A DNA stretch of 64,000 nt from Vigna angularis. Taxonomy: Eukaryota; Streptophyta; Magnoliopsida; Fabales; Fabaceae. The stretch lies in contig NC_068979.1 of assembly GCF_016808095.1 (NCBI RefSeq), forward strand, positions 24,759,444 through 24,823,443, read 5' to 3'. A program made the translations under genes and the position numbers. The notes beneath the pieces were generated by a model. The model had not been told where the DNA came from and did not search any database. It was given only the letters and a program-made list of their open reading frames with translations. The first letter of the stretch is position 1. The number at the start of each line of letters is the position of its first letter. Below, in pieces: positions 23,364-33,323 of the stretch.

Positions 23364-24061
23364 TGCTTTATGTTATTTTGTGTTTTTACGTTTTTTATGT
23401 TTTTTTTTATGTGTTTTATTGGCCAAGTGTGGCCAGAATAAGGGTTGTAATATGAACACTTATTTATTTTTTTTATGTCTTTTTATGTTTTTTTTTTATT
23501 ATTATTAATGGTCTGTAATATTAACGATCAGAAATGATCGAACAACTTTATTTATGTTTTTATGTATTTTATTTTAATTATCAATGTAAGACAGAATGTT
23601 TTCTGCGAATTTGGTTTTCAATAAAAGTACTCAGATAGTTTCAGCTCAAATTACACCTCTCTGCCCTTACATGTTAATTATGCTCTTTGTTGATTTTTTA
23701 TTTTTTTTATTTTTTTTTATTTTTTATCAAAAACTAAATAAATAAAAACATAACACATATTAACGAAACAAAAGACCTAATACAGAATTAAAATATCAAA
23801 GCGGATAAAACACAAATGTCAAATACATCAAACAAAGCACATATTTACATACATTAACAAAATAACAGGCTTGAAACAAAACACAAAAACTTTTTTTTTT
23901 TTTTTAAAAAAAAAACACTAAGAATCAGGAAGCAAATAAAACACAAAACACATTATTTTTTTTTAAATATATGAAAAATAAATATATGTACATCTCATAA
24001 CAATTAAATTTTAATTGAAAGGAAATATTTTTGCACGCTTAAAATAAAATATTTTGTCAAG

Positions 24062-24098
<37 letters not shown>

Positions 24099-24299
24099 AA
24101 CAATTCGAAAACTAAAAAGAAAAGGTAAAACAAACTTAAAAGAAAAACAAAATGCAGAATCTTCCCGAGACCACACTTAAACTACAATGTCCTAAACGTG
24201 TTCTAAGCATAAGATCGTCAATTAAAACACTAAACAGATAAAGGACAAATGCAATAAAAGTAGGAAAACGGGGAAGAAAGAAAAAGAAAACTCCCCTGG
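23364..24299 (-). other. Spacer between WOX gene 3' end and gag
   Basis: The region is T-rich (23364-23740), then A-rich with homopolymer runs (24062-24093). It holds the presumed WOX 3' untranslated region with aataaa at 23620-23625. At 24160-24290 is the post-gag sequence, on the minus strand TTTAGGACATTG and TTTAAGTGTGGTCTCG, which is repeated at 21650-21760. Confidence 0.55.
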
Positions 24300-25697
24300 T
24301 CAGGGTGGCAGTTGCCAATTTTGGATCATCAGGGAGATGTCTTCTGCTTCAAGATCCAGCAATGAAGTTTTGAGGATGAACTGCTTCATCCTCCAAATCT
24401 GATCTAGCAGTGAAATGTTTTCCACAGCTGGATCAAAACAGAAATTCTTGATGAGCCGGTTCAGCAGGTGCATGTTCTTGTTGAAATAGTTCTGGGTGCT
24501 CGCACCTTTGTCTTCAATTGTGGGTGTCTGCTCATCAAGTTTATACGTACCTCCTGCAACATGATTAGTGCAATGTGGCACTGCAGAAATTTCATGCAGG
24601 GGTATAACACCCAAATTATCATACTGAACCTCAAATACATCCTCACAACATGAATCAATTCCAAAATTACATGCAATATCAATATCAGACTCAGATTCAT
24701 GTGCAGAGGGACAATTAAAAACATGCTCAGCAACAATATGATTATCAGCATACCGATCATCAGCATAATCTTTAATAACACAGTCAACAGAATAATCAAT
24801 TTGCGGTATGCTTACCTCCATTTCCTTGAAGATTGGTAAAGTAGTGGAGGATGAAAGTAGTCTACCTGGTTCAGGATTATTGCTTATTCTTGCCTGGTCC
24901 TCAAAATCATCAGCATTTTCCTCAAGTGCAAGAGTGGCCATCTGCCCAATCTGATTACTCAGATTCTGCATGGCAGCTTGAGTTTCCTGCTGGATCTTCA
25001 TGCTCTCTTGCTTGAACTTGAGATTCTGCATGGTCATCTGCTCCAATAACTCCTGCAATGTGGGCTCAGAAGTTGAAGGTTGAGGAGTTGTTTGGGCAGA
25101 AGCATTATACTGTTGACTCTGATATTGCTGGACTGGTGGAGGCATGAAAGGACTTTCGAATGGTGGTTCTTGATAATGATCTTGTGGGGTATCGTACCAT
25201 TCGTTGTTAAGATCGTTCCACTCAGGATCGTTGATGTATCCATACTGCTCAGGGGAGAATTTGCTTACAAATTGATGTTCAAGATATCCCCAATCGGTAA
25301 CAGATCCTAGAGGAAGAGAGTCTTGCCAATCCTTAGCTGCTCCTTGTAATGAGTGCGGAAATGCCCTCAAGAAAATGTGATCAAGAGGGACATGTGGAGG
25401 CTTCATTGAAGAGAAAATGTTGTGGAACTCCTCCAAATGTCTATGTGGGCATTCGCCAACAAAACCATGAAACTTAGGGAGCAGATATATCAGTCCAGTG
25501 CTAAGAACACAATAAAAATCATCCTTTGTAGGTGGGACCGGCTCACGAGGAGTGAGCTCAGGAAATTGAGGATGATCCATATTTTTCTCATCATAAAATT
25601 TAGCAGAATTAAAATCACAGTAATATGCAGAATAAGAGTCATAGCTAGAGGCATCCACAGAATAAGCAGTATTCACATAGCCAGAATAGGTAGACAT
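24300..25697 (-). CDS. Gag-like protein of non-autonomous Athila-type retrotransposon
   Basis: This intact frame is about 465 residues long from the methionine of MSTYSGYVN; an in-frame start seven codons upstream is also open. The middle (near residues 90-160) has the retrotransposon gag region: CPHRHLEEFHNIFSSM, HIFLRAFPHSLQGAAKDW, EHQFVSKFSP. Gln-rich and predicted coiled-coil sequence follows around residues 190-260. No CCHC zinc knuckle, protease or polymerase motif is visible. Gag would form the particle that packages the element RNA. The frame stops well before the opposing WOX gene. An intact gag-only frame between near-identical LTRs fits the described TR-GAG type of non-autonomous element. 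Confidence 0.82.
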   Translation of the reverse strand: MSTYSGYVNTAYSVDASSYDSYSAYYCDFNSAKFYDEKNMDHPQFPELTPREPVPPTKDDFYCVLSTGLIYLLPKFHGFVGECPHRHLEEFHNIFSSMKPPHVPLDHIFLRAFPHSLQGAAKDWQDSLPLGSVTDWGYLEHQFVSKFSPEQYGYINDPEWNDLNNEWYDTPQDHYQEPPFESPFMPPPVQQYQSQQYNASAQTTPQPSTSEPTLQELLEQMTMQNLKFKQESMKIQQETQAAMQNLSNQIGQMATLALEENADDFEDQARISNNPEPGRLLSSSTTLPIFKEMEVSIPQIDYSVDCVIKDYADDRYADNHIVAEHVFNCPSAHESESDIDIACNFGIDSCCEDVFEVQYDNLGVIPLHEISAVPHCTNHVAGGTYKLDEQTPTIEDKGASTQNYFNKNMHLLNRLIKNFCFDPAVENISLLDQIWRMKQFILKTSLLDLEAEDISLMIQNWQLPP

Positions 25698-26070
25698 GAA
25701 AAAATAAAAATAAAACAAATAAAAACTAAATACTAAAAATTACAAAATAGATAAATCACAACACATTTATACATGTTACACGCACACAAAAGACATAACA
25801 TAATAAATTTTTTTATTTTTTATTTTAATAATTAAATAAACAACATAGCACAATAAAAATATAAAAGACAAAACATAGATTACAACAACGTAATAAAACA
25901 AAAACAGTAAAAATCAAAAACAAGAACCTGGACTGAAGTGACAACGCCGCCAAAATTTGCTGAAGGTGTCGTTGTCGCCTACAAAAATATACAAGACAAA
26001 ACACACAAAACAAACATATTAACAGAACAAAAATTTACACAACAAAAATCTAAAACCAAACCGTTATTGG

Positions 26071-26088
26071 TCCCCGGCAACGGCGCCA
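26071..26088 (-). other. Primer binding site (tRNA-Asp) of TR-GAG element
   Basis: The plus-strand text tccccggcaacggcgcca equals the 3' end of plant tRNA-Asp including the terminal CCA. It lies five bases from the 5' LTR (26094). This is a priming site, not a tRNA gene, as no other tRNA arms are present. Confidence 0.85.
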
Positions 26089-26093
26089 AAATT

Positions 26094-26427
26094 TGATACG
26101 ACTATCGCGGTCATACAAATTTGAAGTGCACGAAATTATGCAGTATAACTAGGATGTGACTCCTAGGTCGTCTCTCAAGGACCAATTTATGTGGTTCAGT
26201 CTTAGATTTAACACAAAGTGGGGGGGTTTGTGGATTTTATCCAGGAATTTCCCTACAATTAATAATGCAAATATTAAGCTTAGAAAATTCAAATTAATCA
26301 AAATAAGAATTTCTAGTCAATTTAAGCACAATTAGTAAAAATAGGAAATACCGGACATTTAAGCACAATTCCCGGATTAAATTCGGTACAATAAACTAAG
26401 TGAAATGTAGAAAATATTGATTCATCA
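26094..26427 (-). repeat. 5' LTR of inner TR-GAG element
   Basis: This is the partner of 19985-20318. Together with the tRNA-Asp primer site directly to its left, it sets the element orientation as minus. Confidence 0.93.
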
Positions 26428-26432
26428 GAGAC

Positions 26433-27022
26433 CCTTCTATTTATAGAGAAAGGTGTCTCCAAAGTAGACAAGAAACCCTAAAAACTATCCACTCTTAAAG
26501 AGACATGTGGCAATCCTCTTTTACAAAGTTTCTCCACTCTTAGAGTGCCATGTGGCTATCCACTTTTGTAAAGTCTTCTCCACTCATGTGGTAATCCACT
26601 TTTGCAAAGTTCCTCCACTCTTAAAGTGCCATGTGACAATCCACTTTTGCAAAAGCTTTACACTCTTAGAGTGACATGTGGCAATCCACTTTAGGAAGAG
26701 TTTCTCCACTTGGAAAGTGACACATGGCCACTTCCTTTTTAAGAAGTGTCTTCACTAAGAGCTTGCCATGTGGCCATCATGTCCCATGGTGGGACATACT
26801 CTTTTAAGCTAATATTACAAACCATACAATACTTGGCCCATTATACAAGGCCTAAAAATATACCCTATACTACTTGACCCTTAATACAAGGTCTAGAAAT
26901 ACTTCATGATAGCCCAAGTAAATAAGAGTTTAGCTCCTTCTTTTGGAAATGATGTTAATCCTTCTTGAATTTGTTTGGCCATGCTTCTTGTGATTGGACC
27001 CTTAGCTAGGAGTTTGTCATCA
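26433..27022 (-). repeat. CRM-like 3' LTR, proximal segment
   Basis: This is the continuation of the LTR after the inner insertion. It matches 33626-34215 with about two substitutions (c/g near 26569 and a/c near 26666). A minus-strand TATA box (ctataaata) is at 26439-26447, ten or so bases from the insertion point. Four to five degenerate ~55-bp repeats (cactctta-agtg-catgtgg-aatccactttt) fill 26484-26740. The last 43 codons of pol, including its stop at 26893, lie inside this LTR. Confidence 0.92.
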
Positions 27023-29412
27023 TCTCCTCCCTCTTGAGAAGGATTTGTCTTCAAATCTTGAGGCTCCTCATCTTCATCTTGCTCCAAATCTCCTACAAAA
27101 GGGGTTAGATCACAAACATTGAAAGTAGCACTTACATCATACTCACAAGGCAACTCTAGCCTATATGCATTATTGTTAATCCTTTGAACTACTCTAAAAG
27201 GTCCATCACCACGAGAGTTGAGTTTGGACTTCCTTTGTGTTGGAAATCTATTTTTACTTAAGTGGAGCCAAACCCAATCTCCTTCTTCAAAGATCACTTC
27301 TCTCTTGCCCTTGTTACTATACTTGGCATATCTCTCAGTTTGATGTTGTATTTGTGACTTTACCCTCTCATGCATTTTCTTCACAAATTCAGACTTAGAC
27401 ACTCCTTCCTTATGAATGAAATCACTAGGATTTGGGAGAGGTATGAGGTCTAAAGGAGTGAGAGGATTAAAACCATACACAACCTCGAAAGGAGACATTT
27501 TGGTAGTTTTGTGAACCACCCTATTGTATGCAAACTCAATGTGAGGAAGGTACTCATCCCAAGATTTGTGGTTTCCTTTCAAGATAGCCCTCAACATGGT
27601 TCCTAAAGACCTATTCACAACCTCGGTTTGTCCATCAGTTTGTGGGTGACTAGAGGTTGAAAATTGAAGCTTGGTTCCTAGTCTAGACCAAAGTGTTTTC
27701 CAAAAGTGACTAAGAAACTTAGGATCTCTATCTGAGACAATGGTCCTAGGCAACCCATGGAATTTTACCACATCTCTAAAGAAGAGTTTTGCTATGTAAC
27801 TTGCATCATCTACCTTGTGGCATGGTATGAAATGAGCCATTTTGCTAAACCTATCTACAACCACAAAGATAGAGTCAAATCCCCTTTGAGTCTTAAGTAG
27901 ACCAAGTATAAAGTCCATGCTAATGTCTTCCCATGGGGATGAAGCAATAGGGAGAGGGGTGTACACACCATGAGGCATAGTTTTAGCCTTGGCTTGTAAA
28001 CAAGCAATGCACTTATGACAATACCTTTGAACTTCCTTTCTCATGTGGGGCCAATAGAATTTCTCTTGAAGAATGTTTAGAGTTTTATCAACTCCAAAAT
28101 GGCCCATGAGACCTCCTTCATGCGACTCCTTAATGAGGAGTTTCCTATGGGAACCTTGAGGCACACACAACTTACCCTCCTTAAACAAATACCCTTTGGA
28201 CACATAGTAACCTTCTTGAGCCTTCTTTTGACAATTTGAAAAGATGGAGGAAAAGAAGTCATCTTGTTCATACAACTCTCCCATGTGATCAAAGCCAAGA
28301 ATTTGTGCTCCAAGTTTTGAAAAGAGATTGCGCCTTCTAGAAAGAGCATCAGCCACAACATTAGATTTTCCTTTCTTGTATTTGATCACATAAGGAAATT
28401 GTTCTAGATATTCCATCCATTTTGCATGTCTCTTGTTTAGCTTGTGTTGTCCCCTTAAATATTTAAGTGACTCATGGTCACTATGAATGACAAACTCCTT
28501 GGAAACTAGATAATGTTCCCAAGTTTGAAGGGACCTTACAAGAGCATACAACTCCTTATCATAGGTGGGATAGTTGAGAGTGGCACCATTTAGTTTTTCA
28601 CTAAAATAGGCAATGGGGTGTCCTTCTTGTAACAAAACTCCACCTATTCCTACACCACTTGCATCACATTCTATCTCAAAAGTTTTTGAAAAGTTTGGAA
28701 GAGATAAAATGGGTGCATTGGTAAGTTTTTCTTTGAGTTGCTTGAAAGCCAACTCTTGTTTCTCTCCCCACACAAATTTCACATCTTTTTTTACTAGCTC
28801 ATTGAGAGGTGAAGCTATACTTGAGAAGTTAGGGACAAATCTCCTATAGAAAGATGCTAGACCATGAAAACTCCTAACTTCTCCTATATTTTGGGGAGTT
28901 GGCCAATCTTGAATTGCTTGGACTTTGGTGGGATCAACATGCACACCATGCTTGTTCACTATGAATCCTAGAAATACCACACTATCTTCACAAAATGTGC
29001 ATTTTTCTTTGTTTGCAAAAAGATGGTTGTCCCTCAAGGTGGAGAGAACAACTTGCAAATGTCCTAAATGATCATGAAGACTCTTGCTATATACTAGGAT
29101 GTCATCAAAGTACACAACTACAAATTTTCCAATGCAATCCCTAAGGACATGGTTCATTAATCTCATGAAGGTGCTAGGTGCATTAGTTAAGCCAAATGGC
29201 ATCACTAACCATTCATATAAACCAAATTTAGTCTTAAATGCAGTTTTCCACTCATCACCCTCTCTTATTCTTATTTGGTGATAACCACTTTTAAGATCTA
29301 TTTTGGAAAATATCATGGATCCATGCAACTCATCTAACATGTCATCAAGCCTAGGAATTGGGTGCCTATACTTAATGGTGATGTTGTTGATAGCCCTACA
29401 ATCACAACACAT
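26893..29412 (-). CDS. CRM-like pol: reverse transcriptase (part), RNase H, integrase
   Basis: This open frame of 839 codons continues gag-pol after a single TGA. Visible in order are the RT core ([10 protein letters not shown] at the start, YFDDILVYS near residue 101), RNase H ([12 protein letters not shown] near 247, [10 protein letters not shown]), the integrase HHCC zinc finger (GHFGVDKT ... CHKCIAC), the integrase core ([34 protein letters not shown]) and a C-terminal domain with [14 protein letters not shown] and [11 protein letters not shown]. The last ~43 residues, including [12 protein letters not shown], are encoded by the 3' LTR. The polypurine tract AGAGGGAGGAGA (27023-27034 region) lies within the coding frame just before the LTR. 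These enzymes copy element RNA into DNA and insert it into the chromosome. Confidence 0.9.
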   Translation of the reverse strand: MCCDCRAINNITIKYRHPIPRLDDMLDELHGSMIFSKIDLKSGYHQIRIREGDEWKTAFKTKFGLYEWLVMPFGLTNAPSTFMRLMNHVLRDCIGKFVVVYFDDILVYSKSLHDHLGHLQVVLSTLRDNHLFANKEKCTFCEDSVVFLGFIVNKHGVHVDPTKVQAIQDWPTPQNIGEVRSFHGLASFYRRFVPNFSSIASPLNELVKKDVKFVWGEKQELAFKQLKEKLTNAPILSLPNFSKTFEIECDASGVGIGGVLLQEGHPIAYFSEKLNGATLNYPTYDKELYALVRSLQTWEHYLVSKEFVIHSDHESLKYLRGQHKLNKRHAKWMEYLEQFPYVIKYKKGKSNVVADALSRRRNLFSKLGAQILGFDHMGELYEQDDFFSSIFSNCQKKAQEGYYVSKGYLFKEGKLCVPQGSHRKLLIKESHEGGLMGHFGVDKTLNILQEKFYWPHMRKEVQRYCHKCIACLQAKAKTMPHGVYTPLPIASSPWEDISMDFILGLLKTQRGFDSIFVVVDRFSKMAHFIPCHKVDDASYIAKLFFRDVVKFHGLPRTIVSDRDPKFLSHFWKTLWSRLGTKLQFSTSSHPQTDGQTEVVNRSLGTMLRAILKGNHKSWDEYLPHIEFAYNRVVHKTTKMSPFEVVYGFNPLTPLDLIPLPNPSDFIHKEGVSKSEFVKKMHERVKSQIQHQTERYAKYSNKGKREVIFEEGDWVWLHLSKNRFPTQRKSKLNSRGDGPFRVVQRINNNAYRLELPCEYDVSATFNVCDLTPFVGDLEQDEDEEPQDLKTNPSQEGGDDDKLLAKGPITRSMAKQIQEGLTSFPKEGAKLLFTWAIMKYF

Positions 29413-29415
29413 TCT

Positions 29416-31599
29416 TCATTTTCCATCTTTCTTAGGAACTAACAACACGGGCACAGCACATGGACTCAAACTCTTTTGAACCCAACCTTTGTCTAATAAT
29501 TCTTGAACTTGAGTTTCAATCTCCTTAGTTTCTTGAGGATTGGTTCTATAGGCTGGCCTATTTGGTAAACTTGCCCCAAGAACAAAATCTATTTGATGTT
29601 CTATACCCCTGATTGGTGGAAGATCTTTGGGATCTTCTTTGGGAAACACATCACTAAATTCTTTCAAAAGTTTATCCAAAGGAGATAGACACTTGGGTTC
29701 TAGATTTGCAGTAATGCATGAAAGTGCTCCTTTACAAAAAAGGAGATAGGAAGGTTGTTCACAAAGGAGAGTTTTCTTCAATGTTTTCTTAGACAAATTT
29801 TTCTCCTTTTGAGTGACCTTGGTAAGAGCACTACTTTCCCCTTCTTCTTGAATGCAAGAGTTGGGAATTTGCTCCCTTAAATCCTTATGCATGCTCTCTT
29901 CATTTCTCTCTTCATTCCTTAGTTTCTTCATTTGTAATTGATCCTCAAATACTTTAGAAGGTGGTAGGGGATGAAGAATAAACTTCTTTTCCTTATGGTG
30001 GAGAGTAATCTCATTAGTATGACCATTGTGTATAGTTTTCTTGTCAAATTGCCATGGTCTTCCTAATAGAATGTGGCAAGCTTCCATAGGAATTATGTCA
30101 CAAAGTACTTTATCTTCATAGTTCCCTATTGAGAGCTTGACCTCCACTTGTTGGTTCACATTCAAATCCTCTCCTTCATTTAGCCATTGAAGTTTGTAAG
30201 GTTTAGGATGAGGTTTGATGGTGAGACCTAACTTTTCCACCAACCTAGTGCTACAACAATTACAACATGAGCCACTATCTACAATGAGAGAACATGTTTT
30301 GTTTGAAACTCTACATCTTGTATGAAAGATGTTTTCTCTTTGGGTTAAGACTTGGGGACTGGGTTGATTCTTGAGAACTCTTCTCATCATGAGGAGATCT
30401 CCATCACAAGGGTAGGAATCTTCTCCTTCATTCTCCTCCTCACTTGCACCTTTCTCTTCTTCTTCTTCACTACTATATGAGTCAACACCCCTTAAGATTA
30501 TGATCCTTTTGGTGGGACATTGTGATGCAATATGACCTCTACCTTGACACTTAAAACATTTAATTTCACTAGTGCGCATGGATGATGATGATCCTTGATT
30601 GGGCTTCTCTTTCTCTTTCTCAAATTTCCTAGGGGTTTCCTCTCTTCTCACTTGTTTTTCCTCCCTCTTGTAGTCTTTCTTAACATATGAGTTTGAGTGG
30701 TCAATTTTCAAACCTTTTCTCAAATGTTGTTGCTCTACCTTTATGCAAATTTGTACCAAATCATTAAGATCTTGATAGGGCAACAATTCCACTCTATCTC
30801 TTATATCAAGATTAAGACCACTTAGAAATCTAGAAATTGTGGTTCCTTCTTCTTCCCTAATTCCCGCCCTCATCATGTAGAGTTCCATCTTTTGCCTATA
30901 CTCTTCCACACTCATGGTTCTTTGTTGGAGCCTTTGGAGTTTATCCATAAGCTCTCTATGGTAGTAGGAAGGTATGTGTCTTCTTCTTAGAGCACTCTTC
31001 AAGTCATTCCAATATTGGACTTGAGGGGAATTGGAGAGTCTTCTTTCTCTCACTAGGGCAGTCCACCAATACATGGCATTCCCTTGAAAGCTTAAGGTGG
31101 CTAGGGAAACTTTCCTTTCCTCTATTATTTGATGACACTCAAAAAGTTGTTCTAATTTCATTTCCCAATCTAGGTATGCCTCAACATCTTCTTTCCCATG
31201 GAAATGAGGAAGGTCTATCCTAATCTCTCTTGGTGGTTGTTCACTCTCCCTTCTATACCTTCTAGGTGGAGGATGTTGGTAGAATTGTGCAGCAGTCCTA
31301 CTATCTTGTTCAGGGTATGTGTTTTCTGTGGGAGTTTTTGAACTTCTCCTTGAGTGACTCCTACTCCTACTTTTCTTTATCTCTTCTTGGACCTTTTCTT
31401 GTTTTTGGGCTAGAACTCTAAGTTCTTCTTCTAAGGTTTCAAGATATTGTTCTCTTTCAACTCTTTCTTTTTCTTTCAAAATGGATTCTTGCTTTTGCCA
31501 AAGTTTTAGTGATTTTAGTTCCTTGGCCATTTGTTCTAAATTTGGTTGGGCCTCTTCACTATAATCACTATCAATTTGGTAGGAAGGTTCCTTAGACAT
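29416..31599 (-). CDS. CRM-like gag, protease and start of reverse transcriptase, ended by a nonsense codon
   Basis: The start is placed at the ATG of MSKEPSYQID (31599), where the acidic, coiled-coil N-terminus begins; the open frame extends 41 codons further upstream without good character. Residues 25-75 are predicted coiled coil and residues 75-90 are Arg/Ser-rich. The gag capsid region lies near 125-300. The zinc knuckle CFKCQGRGHIASQC is at about 348-361 and the protease site LIVDSGS at about 438-444. Near the end come the first RT residues (VPVLLVPKKDGK). The next codon is TGA, where family members have Trp, and pol continues in the same frame two codons later. One point change therefore separates two otherwise continuous halves. 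Confidence 0.9.
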   Translation of the reverse strand: MSKEPSYQIDSDYSEEAQPNLEQMAKELKSLKLWQKQESILKEKERVEREQYLETLEEELRVLAQKQEKVQEEIKKSRSRSHSRRSSKTPTENTYPEQDSRTAAQFYQHPPPRRYRRESEQPPREIRIDLPHFHGKEDVEAYLDWEMKLEQLFECHQIIEERKVSLATLSFQGNAMYWWTALVRERRLSNSPQVQYWNDLKSALRRRHIPSYYHRELMDKLQRLQQRTMSVEEYRQKMELYMMRAGIREEEGTTISRFLSGLNLDIRDRVELLPYQDLNDLVQICIKVEQQHLRKGLKIDHSNSYVKKDYKREEKQVRREETPRKFEKEKEKPNQGSSSSMRTSEIKCFKCQGRGHIASQCPTKRIIILRGVDSYSSEEEEEKGASEEENEGEDSYPCDGDLLMMRRVLKNQPSPQVLTQRENIFHTRCRVSNKTCSLIVDSGSCCNCCSTRLVEKLGLTIKPHPKPYKLQWLNEGEDLNVNQQVEVKLSIGNYEDKVLCDIIPMEACHILLGRPWQFDKKTIHNGHTNEITLHHKEKKFILHPLPPSKVFEDQLQMKKLRNEERNEESMHKDLREQIPNSCIQEEGESSALTKVTQKEKNLSKKTLKKTLLCEQPSYLLFCKGALSCITANLEPKCLSPLDKLLKEFSDVFPKEDPKDLPPIRGIEHQIDFVLGASLPNRPAYRTNPQETKEIETQVQELLDKGWVQKSLSPCAVPVLLVPKKDGK

Positions 31600-33308
31600 T
31601 CTTAAAAAAAATTCAAAATATGTAATGCACACACAAACTTGTATTTCAAAAGTAAATTCCTTTAGAGATTTAAGGAGGCAAAATAATCTCAAGTTCACTT
31701 CCAGGAAAGAGAGGAGAATCACTAAGGATCACTTAAAATCCAAGCCTTTCCTAGCCAAAGTTTACCTCAAGTTCTCTTGCACCAAACTTCTCAAATGAAA
31801 TTAGGTTTGATACACAAGTAGACACACAATAAATTATAAGCAGTTAAAGACAACAATTAAACTAGACTATGCGGCCTAATGGTAAAGTTAGAAGGCACTT
31901 TGGAACCTTCAAACTTTAACCAACTAAAAACGTTTTCAATATGGTTTACAAGTCTTTGTTAGGATATGGGATTGAGTATCACAGACTACCCCAAGATACC
32001 TAACAAGGTTATGAGTTACAAATCCAAAAGCAATACAATTTTACAACTCAAAAATGCGTAATACAAATAAATAATGTGTGTTCCTCTCTAAAGTGTTTCA
32101 CTCATTTTCTTCTTGTCTCTTCCTCAAGGTTTCAAGGTCCAAAGAGGTCTCCGATCAGCCAATATACTATGTCCAATTTCGTTTTTCCTCCAAAGAATAT
32201 CCTACACGAAATATCAAACCAAATCCGAAAGGTAGGAATCCAAAGAGAATGCAAATCAAGGGACAATTTGAACAATAGCTCTTCAAAAGGAGTTATGTTG
32301 AGACAAAACAGAGAGTAATGAACAAGACAATCAAGAAAATAAAGCTTAAAAACAAAGGCTAGGCACTCAAAAGAATTACCTAAAGAAAGGCACTAGAATA
32401 GATGAATAAAACCAAAAAAACAATTAGAATAGAGAATTATTACTTCTTATCTTTACAAACACTTAGCTAATGGTGCAATGTAGGCAGAGACAATATTTTG
32501 TCAAAAGTGTCATGTCCAAGTCTCATATCCAAGGGTCATGTCCAAGTGTCATGTCAAGGTATTATGTCCAAGTATCATCTCCAAGTGTCATGGTAAAGTC
32601 TCATGTCAAAGTCTCAAGTCAAAATAACTTTTTTTTTTCACTTTTGCTTTTGCTTGTACTTTTACTTTTTTTTTTTTTTTACTTTGGCTTTTTACTTTTG
32701 TCTACACTTTTGTTTTTCAACACAAATTAGATCTGGACAATTTGTTTGGGTAGCTCAAAGTTCATGACTCAAAGAAAAAAAATGGAAGAAATCTTACTAG
32801 AATCAAAAATAGAGCATGAAACTCAAAGAAACACAAGAGAAACTTAACTCTAAGAACTTGACAATGATCTAATGACAAGCATGAACTCAAATATGAAATA
32901 AAAAAGCACTCAAATGGATGTATATACTGTAATTTCGAAATCCCAATGGGACATATTTTTTTATGATTTTTGCAAAGCCCGAACTAAGAGAAAAACACAT
33001 AAAAATGACTACACATGACTCTAGACAACATGGACGGAATTAAAAATAAAAAATAACCCAAAAATGACATTAAAACAGAACCAAATATATGAAGAAAGAC
33101 TCAAAAAAATATATAAAAGCACGCCACAACACATGTATATGGAAACTTAGTGGTAAAAACCGAATGGTTCCGCAAAAGAACAAACTAGAACCATAAAAAT
33201 AACATATATGGATGTAAACAATGGAAGACAATAAAGAACAACACAATAACAACAAGAAATACACAAAGATAGGTAAAAGACAAAGATACTTAGCTCTTGT
33301 AGACCCAA
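31600..33308 (-). other. CRM-like element 5' leader
   Basis: This is untranslated sequence between the primer site and gag. It contains a nine-copy 13-bp tandem repeat (32507-32623) and T-rich tracts near 32630-32700. No coding sequence is supported. Confidence 0.7.
32507..32623. repeat. 13-bp minisatellite, nine copies, in CRM-like leader
   Basis: Nine consecutive 13-bp units are variants of gtgtcatgtccaa (for example gtctcatatccaa, gtatcatctccaa, gtctcatgtcaaa). Confidence 0.9.
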
Positions 33309-33321
33309 AGCTCTTGATACC
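33309..33321 (-). other. Primer binding site (initiator tRNA-Met) of CRM-like element
   Basis: The plus-strand text gctcttgatacca corresponds to the 3' end of initiator tRNA-Met (gctctgatacca) with one extra t. It lies two bases from the LTR. Confidence 0.75.
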
Positions 33322-33323
33322 AA

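Larger units (their letters stand above)
19985..26427 (-). mobile_element. Non-autonomous Athila-type element (TR-GAG) carrying an antisense WOX gene
   Basis: The two 334-bp LTRs (19985-20318 and 26094-26427) differ at one position by eye. The flanking 5-bp duplication is gagac (19980-19984 and 26428-26432). The primer site at 26071-26088 reads tccccggcaacggcgcca on the plus strand, the 3' end of tRNA-Asp, which is typical of Athila elements. The polypurine-like tract next to the left LTR reads aagtgtggtct on the minus strand. The only retroviral gene is gag (25697-24300); protease, reverse transcriptase and integrase are absent, so movement must depend on proteins supplied by another element. 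Between gag and the 3' LTR lies a plus-strand homeobox gene with its own introns. It is inserted in the 3' LTR of the CRM-like element. Confidence 0.88.

Noticed and set aside
26071..26088. tRNA-Asp 3' end sequence
   Set aside because: Only the last 18 bases of the tRNA are present, directly beside an LTR; it is a primer binding site, not a tRNA gene.
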